Of a DNA stretch of 64,000 nucleotides, positions 59,755-64,000 are shown piece after piece. The stretch spans positions 1 to 64,000 of the forward strand of contig JARLIH010000390.1 in NCBI GenBank assembly GCA_031291845.1, read 5' to 3'. The notes below the pieces were generated by a model. The model was given only the letters and a program-made list of their open reading frames with translations, was not told the DNA's origin and made no database searches. This DNA comes from Isosphaeraceae bacterium. Its GTDB lineage: Bacteria; Planctomycetota; Planctomycetia; Isosphaerales; Isosphaeraceae. A program made the position numbers and the translations under genes. How positions within the stretch are numbered: the first letter of the stretch is position 1; each line of letters begins with the position of its first letter.

Positions 59755-60044
59755 CCTTGCCGGTCGTCCTCAGTCCGATCGCTGACCGTGAGTTCGAGGA
59801 GGCTGCATCCTGGTTCCAACTCCATGCCGGCCGGGGCGAAAAGTTCGTTGAGCAGGTGCAAAGCGCTCTGGATCGAATCGGACAGACGCCGGAACTCCAC
59901 GCTCCAGTCTATCGAGACGTCCGGCGCGTCCGCGTTCAGCGGTTCCCGTACAATGTGTATTACCGCGTCTTGATGGATCGAATTGAAGTGATCGCGGTCT
60001 TTCATCATAAGCGGAACCCGGCGATTTGGCGATCGTGGGCCTAA
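59751..60044 (+). CDS. Cassette gene: RelE/ParE-superfamily toxin
   Basis: 97 residues. VVLSPIADREFEEAASWFQ at the start, then FVEQVQSALDRIGQTPEL and VRRVRVQRFPYNVYYRVL, followed by IEVIAVFHHKRNPAIW. This is the ParE/RelE fold with conserved RFPYxVYYR. RelE members cut mRNA at the ribosome, ParE members poison gyrase; the sequence alone does not decide. The stop TAA is in the attC 21 core. Such modules stabilise cassette arrays. Confidence 0.92.
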   Translation: MTLPVVLSPIADREFEEAASWFQLHAGRGEKFVEQVQSALDRIGQTPELHAPVYRDVRRVRVQRFPYNVYYRVLMDRIEVIAVFHHKRNPAIWRSWA

Positions 60045-60084
60045 CATTCGGTTGCAGCGGACCCGCTGAACCGTGTCGTTAGGC
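60039..60084 (+). other. attC site 21 (46 bp, no apical stem)
   Basis: GCCTAAC ... GTTAGGC; GCAGCGGACC is followed directly by CGCTGAACC, so the apical hairpin is missing. Confidence 0.85.
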
Positions 60085-60100
60085 CGCGGGGGGGGGCGGA

Positions 60101-60556
60101 GTGGACGGGCGCTGGGCTTCGCTGGTCGCCGGTGCGCGAGCGATGATGGCCGAGCGCCAGTCGGCGACTTACGCCGAGTTCGGGCTCGACTACTCGATGC
60201 AGTACCGCTGGGACACCGAGCGGGCGGAGATTGTCTTCAGCAAAGCGGGTACGCCAGTCGCCCGCGCCGACCTGCAGTTTGTCGGAAGTATCGCAGGTCG
60301 CGAGCCGACGTGGCTGTGGGGTTGGGCCAACGACGCCATCCCGGCCGTTGCCACGGGGCGGTTATCCGAGGTCCGCCAGTATGGTGAAGAGCAAGGGTTC
60401 GACAAGCTCACGCGGCCTGAGTGGGTGCCCGAAGGCGACGACGGGCACGACATGATGATCGTATCGGCCTACATCCTCGGCGCGCCGGCGTTCTTCCACG
60501 ACCACGCCGGTGGGACCGCCCTGTACTTCGTGCTGGAGGGGTTCGAGAGGCTGTAG
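60101..60556 (+). CDS. Cassette gene: DUF6882-like protein
   Basis: 151 residues from GTG 60101, with GGGGCGGA upstream. YRWDTERAEIVFSKAG, then TWLWGWANDAIPAVATGRL, VRQYGEEQGFDKLTRPEW, MIVSAYILGAPAFFHDHAGG and LYFVLEGFERL. The order (W-x-W-G-W-A-N, then Y-G-E-x-x-G, then an Ala-rich strand) fits the DUF6882 family as I remember it; the assignment is tentative. Confidence 0.75.
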   Translation: MDGRWASLVAGARAMMAERQSATYAEFGLDYSMQYRWDTERAEIVFSKAGTPVARADLQFVGSIAGREPTWLWGWANDAIPAVATGRLSEVRQYGEEQGFDKLTRPEWVPEGDDGHDMMIVSAYILGAPAFFHDHAGGTALYFVLEGFERL

Positions 60557-60593
60557 CCGAGTGCGAGGGAAAGTGGTATCGCGTCCCATTCGA

Positions 60594-60695
60594 GCCTAAC
60601 GATGGCGCTGCAGCGGACCCCGGCCGCCGCGGGCCGTTTCTGGTAACATCACGGTCACTCTCGGCGGCCCGGGCCGCTGAGCCTGGTCGTTAGGC
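60594..60695 (+). other. attC site 22 (long class, type B loop)
   Basis: GCCTAAC ... GTTAGGC, 102 bases; loop TTTCTGGTAACATCACGG. Confidence 0.92.
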
Positions 60696-60705
60696 GGCTG
60701 CTGCC

Positions 60706-60978
60706 ATGTGGGACGAGCGAGAACGACTGGGCCGTGGCGTTGTCAAAGTCCTCGCATGGGCTGTGATCGCCGTCGGTCTGACCTCAGCCACCTCAAGCTC
60801 GGTCCTTCGCTCGCCGGCCATCGTCCTGGCCTATCTTCAGTTTCTCGGCGTACTGGCATACCTCATTTTAGCCCGGGCTTTGGTCATGGGCGGCTTCATG
60901 GGGGTGGTCTGGGTCGTCCTCGCCATCTCCGATCGCGCAACTGCGTGGCTCTCGTTTCGACGGGAGCGCGATGCCTAA
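60706..60978 (+). CDS. Cassette gene: small membrane protein
   Basis: 90 residues with three hydrophobic stretches (VVKVLAWAVIAVGLTSA; IVLAYLQFLGVLAYLILA; GGFMGVVWVVLAISD) and a basic C-terminus. ATG at 60706, 10 bases after attC 22, with no ribosome site of its own. The stop is in the left core of attC 23. Function unknown. Confidence 0.68.
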   Translation: MWDERERLGRGVVKVLAWAVIAVGLTSATSSSVLRSPAIVLAYLQFLGVLAYLILARALVMGGFMGVVWVVLAISDRATAWLSFRRERDA

Positions 60979-61071
60979 TCTCGCGTTGCAGCGGACCCGG
61001 CCACAGGGGCGCGTTATGCTGGTTCGCGCGTCACTGGCGTGTGGCCGGTCCGCTGAACTTTCCCATTAGGC
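60973..61071 (+). other. attC site 23 (long class; GCCTAAT/ATTAGGC)
   Basis: 99 bases. Both core boxes carry the complementary change AAC to AAT and GTT to ATT, so base-pairing is kept but the near-invariant recombination triplet is lost on both sides. Confidence 0.88.
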
Positions 61072-61091
61072 GGCGGGGAGGAAGCGACGCG

Positions 61092-61421
61092 ATGCGGCTT
61101 GTGCGATATCTCCTTGCCGTAGTCGTGGTGCTCCTCTCGTTCGCCTTCCTCGCCGACCTTGGTGCATTCACCACCGGCGCCCTGACGGCCGACGCCTACT
61201 ATCTCCCGCTCCGGTCGGTGCCCCTCGGCGGCAACCGGGCTCAGGTTGAGGACATCCTCATCGAGACGCACGGTCGATTGCTCAGACATCAGCGCCGGCT
61301 CTGGCTCGTTGTTCATGGACTGGCCCTCGGTTGTGCGTCATTGGCCCTGGCCATAGCCTGGCGGCGACTCGCCCAACCCGGCGCTGCCGCGGACCCGGCC
61401 CGCGGCGGCAGTTTCTGGTAA
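61092..61421 (+). CDS. Cassette gene: membrane protein, C-terminus encoded by attC
   Basis: 109 residues. N-terminal helix (RYLLAVVVVLLSFAFLADLG), a soluble middle (YYLPLRSVPLGGNRAQVED), and a second helix (LVVHGLALGCASLALAIAW). The last ~16 residues (QPGAAADPARGGSFW) are read from the left half of attC 24 because the core lacks an in-frame stop. Function unknown. Confidence 0.65.
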   Translation: MRLVRYLLAVVVVLLSFAFLADLGAFTTGALTADAYYLPLRSVPLGGNRAQVEDILIETHGRLLRHQRRLWLVVHGLALGCASLALAIAWRRLAQPGAAADPARGGSFW

Positions 61422-61470
61422 CATGAAGGTCGCTCTCGACGGGCCGGTCCGCTGAGCTTGGTCCTTAGGC
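61371..61470 (+). other. attC site 24 (long class, right core CTTAGGC)
   Basis: GCCCAAC ... CTTAGGC, 100 bases, type B loop TTTCTGGTAACATG. The right box has lost the crossover G. Confidence 0.8.
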
Positions 61471-61479
61471 GGCTTTCTC

Positions 61480-61746
61480 ATGGCGGTCTTCGAGGAATTG
61501 CTGGCAGTCGACTGGCCGGGCGAGTTCGTCGTCGAGTACACCGACGGTGCGAGAGAGCGTCTAATGCGCGGGGAGGGCGTCGCCCTCACCCCGCCTGCCG
61601 ACGATCCGAGGGGTTGCGGGGGCCTGTCGGCCGACTTGCCAACGACGCACCCCCGAATTCAGAAGGGTGGGGGTAGGCATGTCCGCTTGACCGAATTGCG
61701 TAGCATCTATTCAGCGGATGGGCGCCGCCTCTTGCCGCATGCGTAA
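61480..61746 (+). CDS. Cassette gene: hypothetical
   Basis: 88 residues: MAVFEELLAVDWPGEFVVEY, then RERLMRGEGVALTPPADDP and RHVRLTELRSIYSADGRRLL. The middle is Gly-rich and may be a loop. TAA in the attC 25 core. No family. Confidence 0.62.
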   Translation: MAVFEELLAVDWPGEFVVEYTDGARERLMRGEGVALTPPADDPRGCGGLSADLPTTHPRIQKGGGRHVRLTELRSIYSADGRRLLPHA

Positions 61747-61837
61747 CGGTTGCTTAGCGGACCCGGCCACACGGGCGCGGTATGATGATGCGAACGGTTC
61801 TGGCGTGCGGCCGGTCCGCTGAGCGTTGGCGTTAGGC
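61741..61837 (+). other. attC site 25 (long class)
   Basis: GCGTAAC ... GTTAGGC, 97 bases; loop GGTATGATGATG. Confidence 0.85.
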
Positions 61838-61852
61838 GGCGGGGTCCTCATC

Positions 61853-62255
61853 GTGATTGATCCGACTTTTGGAAAGATCGAGTTCCTCGGCGACGCCTGG
61901 GATGGTTGCGTCCCATTTGAGTTCGCCCCCTCCGGGCTATCGGAGTTCACGGTCCACGTCTGGGCCGGTAGGTCTGGACAAACCGATATCCAGAGCACTA
62001 CATTTGAGCAGATCAGAAACTGCTACAGTAGTCTTTGGCCATCCATCGCGGAAGCCCTGCTCGCCTCTCATCCAGGACTGAGTAGCGTGGAGGCGGTAGA
62101 GGACAATCTCAGCGCGACGGTCGGATGCTACATCGAGCGCGGGGCACGCGGATTTCGAACTGGTTTATGAATTCGACCTTGAAGGCGAATATGGCCGCGG
62201 GTACTTCGTTCGTATCGTTGGATGGCAGGTCGCTGAGGTGATCGTCGCAGAATGA
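61853..62255 (+). pseudogene. Cassette gene: hypothetical with frameshift in a G4 run
   Basis: From GTG 61853 the first frame reads MIDPTFGKIEFLGDAWDG ... VGCYIERG and then stops at 62170. In the next frame DFELVYEFDLEGEYGRGYFV and RIVGWQVAEVIVAE run to 62255, just before attC 26. Removing one G from GGGG (62141-62144) joins them as ...CYIERGHADFELVYEF..., a ~133-residue protein. Either a +1 frameshift or a sequence error. Family not recognised. Confidence 0.72.
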
Positions 62256-62256
62256 C

Positions 62257-62356
62257 GCCCAACCATCTCGCTGAAGCAGACCCGGCCACGCGGACGCGGT
62301 ATGATGATGCGGGCGGTCTTGGCGCGTGGCTGGGCCGCTGAAATTCGGCGTTAGCC
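62257..62356 (+). other. attC site 26 (long class)
   Basis: GCCCAAC ... GTTAGCC, 100 bases; loop GGTATGATGATG as in site 25. Confidence 0.85.
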
Positions 62357-62373
62357 GGCCGGGGGCCTGCTTG

Positions 62374-62807
62374 ATGGGCGTCGCCGACGAGATTGAGTCT
62401 GCTCGCGAGAATGGCGTCGTCCGTTGTGGCTTGTCATCTCAAGCCTCGCCATCGGTCTCCGAACTGGCGGCTGAGTTGGAATTGTCCCGCGACCCTCGTG
62501 TCTGCAGCGAGATCAACGCGGCCGCAGCCCGTCGGCTGCTGTTGTTGATTCTCCAGCAGAACATGGCGTACAACTCCGAGATCTTCCCCCTGCCGCGTGC
62601 CGCGGAGTTGGCCGACCAATTCCTCGGCCAGTTCGGCACAGAGGGCGTGCGGTTCTACACCAACGGGACATTCCACGAGACGGGGGGGACAAACGTGACG
62701 TGGTCGGGTGCGAGTTGGACCCCGCGTCGGAAGCCACGTTCGACACCGGGGTGCTTGTGGTCGGTCCGAAGTGCTCCGGGTGCTTGTGGGTCGAGGACGA
62801 AGACTGA
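62374..62807 (+). pseudogene. Cassette gene: hypothetical with frameshift in a G7 run
   Basis: ATG 62374; the frame reads MGVADEIESARENGVVRC ... FYTNGTFHETGG and then becomes Arg/Pro-rich. Reading the -1 frame from the G7 run (62682-62688) gives DKRDVVGCELDPASEATFDT and GVLVVGPKCSGCLWVEDED, which is protein-like and ends at TGA 62805-62807. One G more (or two fewer) restores a ~144-residue protein. Family not recognised by name. Confidence 0.72.
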
Positions 62808-62808
62808 T

Positions 62809-62869
62809 GGCTAACATGGCGATGCAGCGGACCCGCCTGTCGGCGGGCCGCTGATCTTGGTCGTTAGGC
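62809..62869 (+). other. attC site 27 (short class)
   Basis: GGCTAAC ... GTTAGGC, 61 bases; nearly identical to sites 6 and 18. Confidence 0.92.
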
Positions 62870-62874
62870 GGCTC

Positions 62875-63084
62875 ATGAACGTGGGTATGACCGTCTTTGT
62901 ACTCGGCGTGCTGATGAGCGTTACCGGCGCGATCATCGAGGCCGTCGCGGTGATCGCGATGGTCTCGTATCGCCTCCGCACCACGCTGCCCGTTGACTCC
63001 CCGATCAATCTGCAGACCTGGGGGGGAATCTGCTTCTGTGCGGGAGTCGGATGCGCCGTCTTCGGCAGATGGCTCTCGGTATGA
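62875..63084 (+). CDS. Cassette gene: small membrane protein
   Basis: 69 residues with two hydrophobic helices (MTVFVLGVLMSVTGAIIEAV; WGGICFCAGVGCAVFG) joined by a basic loop (SYRLRTTLP). The start is only 5 bases after attC 27, so translation may depend on the upstream message. Function unknown. Confidence 0.62.
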   Translation: MNVGMTVFVLGVLMSVTGAIIEAVAVIAMVSYRLRTTLPVDSPINLQTWGGICFCAGVGCAVFGRWLSV

Positions 63085-63091
63085 TGCTTGA

Positions 63092-63185
63092 GCCTCTCGG
63101 TGCAGCGCACCCGGCCACGCGGGCGCGTTAGAATGATTGGAGTGTATCTGGCGTGTGGCCGGTCCGCTGAGCTTTACCGTCAGGC
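63092..63185 (+). other. attC site 28 (degenerate left end)
   Basis: Left box reduced to GCCTCTCGG; right box GTCAGGC. The apical part GGCCACGCG/CGTGTGGCC is intact. Confidence 0.65.
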
Positions 63186-63209
63186 CGCTGTCGCATCGGG
63201 GCGCCTTCT

Positions 63210-63428
63210 ATGTCAAACTGGTGCCGTGTCGAGCTCGACGGCCTCCTTGCCGTCGTGGTCGGCGTTGCGGGCGATCCCGACGTCCCCGAGGAGCATGTTG
63301 CAGTCTGGTTCGGCGATCCTCGCTACGTCCGCAAGTCGCAGGATGGGCCAGGCGGCCAACAGCCCGAAGTCTGGACGGTTCCGGCCGAGTATCTCGTATC
63401 AGCGGCCGAGCCAATCTGGCGGCATTGA
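63210..63428 (+). CDS. Cassette gene: conserved hypothetical
   Basis: 72 residues: MSNWCRVELDGLLAVVVGVA, then EEHVAVWFGDPRYVRKSQD and QQPEVWTVPAEYLVSAAEP. A compact beta-rich protein; I remember similar short proteins (VAVWFGxPR ... EVWTVPAEY) of unknown function. No ribosome site. Confidence 0.68.
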   Translation: MSNWCRVELDGLLAVVVGVAGDPDVPEEHVAVWFGDPRYVRKSQDGPGGQQPEVWTVPAEYLVSAAEPIWRH

Positions 63429-63436
63429 CTGGCACC

Positions 63437-63535
63437 GCCTAACCCCGCGTTGCAGCGGACCCGGCCACACGGGCGCATTAAGATTGTGTTGGCGTTCCTG
63501 GCATGTGGCCGGTCCGCTGAACTTTCCCGCTAAGC
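63437..63535 (+). other. attC site 29 (long class)
   Basis: GCCTAAC ... GCTAAGC, 99 bases; right box changed at two positions. Confidence 0.82.
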
Positions 63536-63554
63536 GGCTCAAGGAGAGCGCGTC

Positions 63555-63899
63555 ATGCGTATCGAGGGGGCTATCCTACCGGCAAGCGACGGCTCGCGCG
63601 TCAACCGCGAGGCGTGGTGCCGGCTGATTGACGGCCGCCCGGAGTTCCGCCGCCCACAGCCTCGCCAGGCCATTAACCCGTTCACCCGCGGGCCTATGGT
63701 CATTCGGCCTACACCCGACATCGCCGAGGTCGTGATCGATGGCGTCGTGGTGGGCAACGTGTACTGGTCTACGTGTGAGGACCATCCGCTGGTCAACGTA
63801 AGTGCCGAGCGGTCGGCGCTGACGCTGGTCTTGCAATGGGCGGCGGAGCTCGGGGGCGAGTTTGGCGAGCACCGATCGCTCGCCGAAGAGGACGCCTAA
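63555..63899 (+). CDS. Cassette gene: conserved hypothetical
   Basis: 114 residues, ATG 63555 with a good AAGGAGAG upstream. GRPEFRRPQPRQAINPFTRG, then MVIRPTPDIAEVVIDGVVVG and LTLVLQWAAELGGEFGEHRS. Small alpha/beta protein of unknown function; the last block (VxWAAELGGEF) is a pattern I recall from other accessory genes. TAA in the attC 30 core. Confidence 0.75.
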   Translation: MRIEGAILPASDGSRVNREAWCRLIDGRPEFRRPQPRQAINPFTRGPMVIRPTPDIAEVVIDGVVVGNVYWSTCEDHPLVNVSAERSALTLVLQWAAELGGEFGEHRSLAEEDA

Positions 63900-63992
63900 C
63901 CTCGCGTTGCAGCGGACCCGGCCCCGGCGGCGCGTTAACATGGTGTGCGCGTCACTGGCGTGTGGCCGGTTCGCTGAACTTTCCCGTTAGGC
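63894..63992 (+). other. attC site 30 (long class); array continues
   Basis: GCCTAAC ... GTTAGGC, 99 bases, complete site 8 bases from the window end. A further cassette therefore begins at the edge. Confidence 0.93.
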
Positions 63993-64000
63993 GGTGGAGG

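Larger units (their letters stand above)
49971..64000 (+). mobile_element. Integron-type gene-cassette array (CALIN-like), continuing beyond the window
   Basis: Thirty imperfectly palindromic sites, typically RYYYAAC ... GCAGCGGACC ... GG(T/C)CCGCTGA ... GTTRRRY, alternate with short same-strand genes over 14 kb. Left and right halves pair, with an extra unpaired base (ACCC against ACC), as expected for attC extrahelical bases. Most genes lack their own promoter, and at least 14 end on the TAA of the RYYTAAC core. No tyrosine recombinase is encoded in the window, so by definition this part is a cluster of attC sites lacking integrase; the integrase may lie to the right or elsewhere. Confidence 0.92.

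Noticed and set aside
51501-63992. Sites first considered as CRISPR-like direct repeats
   Set aside because: Spacing is irregular and gene-sized, the units are self-complementary, and the ends match attC core boxes; no cas genes.

Overview
The window is GC-rich chromosomal DNA from a planctomycete, most likely of the Gemmataceae/Isosphaeraceae type. Lineage markers are two DUF1559 proteins with type IV pilin-like N-termini, an ECF sigma factor with a membrane-anchored C-terminal extension, a large Ser/Thr kinase with RDD domains next to an FHA protein, a sulfatase, a DUF1080 protein, a TIGR03067-like protein and many small lineage-specific families. This assignment is inferred from protein families only.

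Layout. (1) 0.2-29.4 kb is a cell-surface glycan/export region. It holds a Wzm/Wzt-type ABC exporter; three tandem cysteine-rich secreted peptides; an ECF sigma factor; a tightly overlapping minus-strand operon of seven genes (alpha/alpha toroid protein, C39 peptidase, Cys-less C39 paralogue, two tail-anchored periplasmic proteins, two polytopic GT-C-like proteins); a GT2/DUF2304 pair; a GT4/methyltransferase/GT2 operon; two DUF1559 pseudopilins; and a plus-strand run of GT2, GT-C, polysaccharide pyruvyl transferase-like and GT2 genes. (2) 30-49 kb is ordinary planctomycete chromosome: cytochrome c/copper monooxygenase fusion, ArsR regulator, small conserved proteins, PilZ-like protein, sulfatase, FHA plus kinase, DUF1080 protein, a response regulator/histidine kinase set, quinolinate synthase NadA and an endonuclease/exonuclease/phosphatase protein. 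(3) From about 49.97 kb to the right edge is an integron-type gene-cassette array. I count 30 attC-like recombination sites, nearly all bounded by RYYYAAC and GTTRRRY core boxes, separating about 29 short, mostly promoterless, same-strand genes. The array runs off the window and no integrase gene is visible.

How the genes fit together. The exporter, glycosyltransferases, methyltransferase and pyruvyl transferase would build, decorate and export surface polysaccharide. The cysteine-rich peptides carry a double-glycine-like motif, and a C39-family peptidase, the class that cuts after double glycine, sits 10 kb away, so they may form a secreted-peptide maturation system; this is inference. The cassette array carries a type II toxin-antitoxin module, a SUKH-like protein, a VOC protein, DUF2314 and DUF3806 lipoproteins, zinc-ribbon proteins and many unknowns. 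Four cassette genes look broken: one by a nonsense codon, three by single-base changes in G runs.

Two things deserve most attention: the cassette array with its two attC architectures (about 60 bp and about 100 bp, the latter with a conserved -10-like loop), and the triplicated cysteine-rich peptide locus whose repeat unit dragged copies of the wzt 3' end with it.
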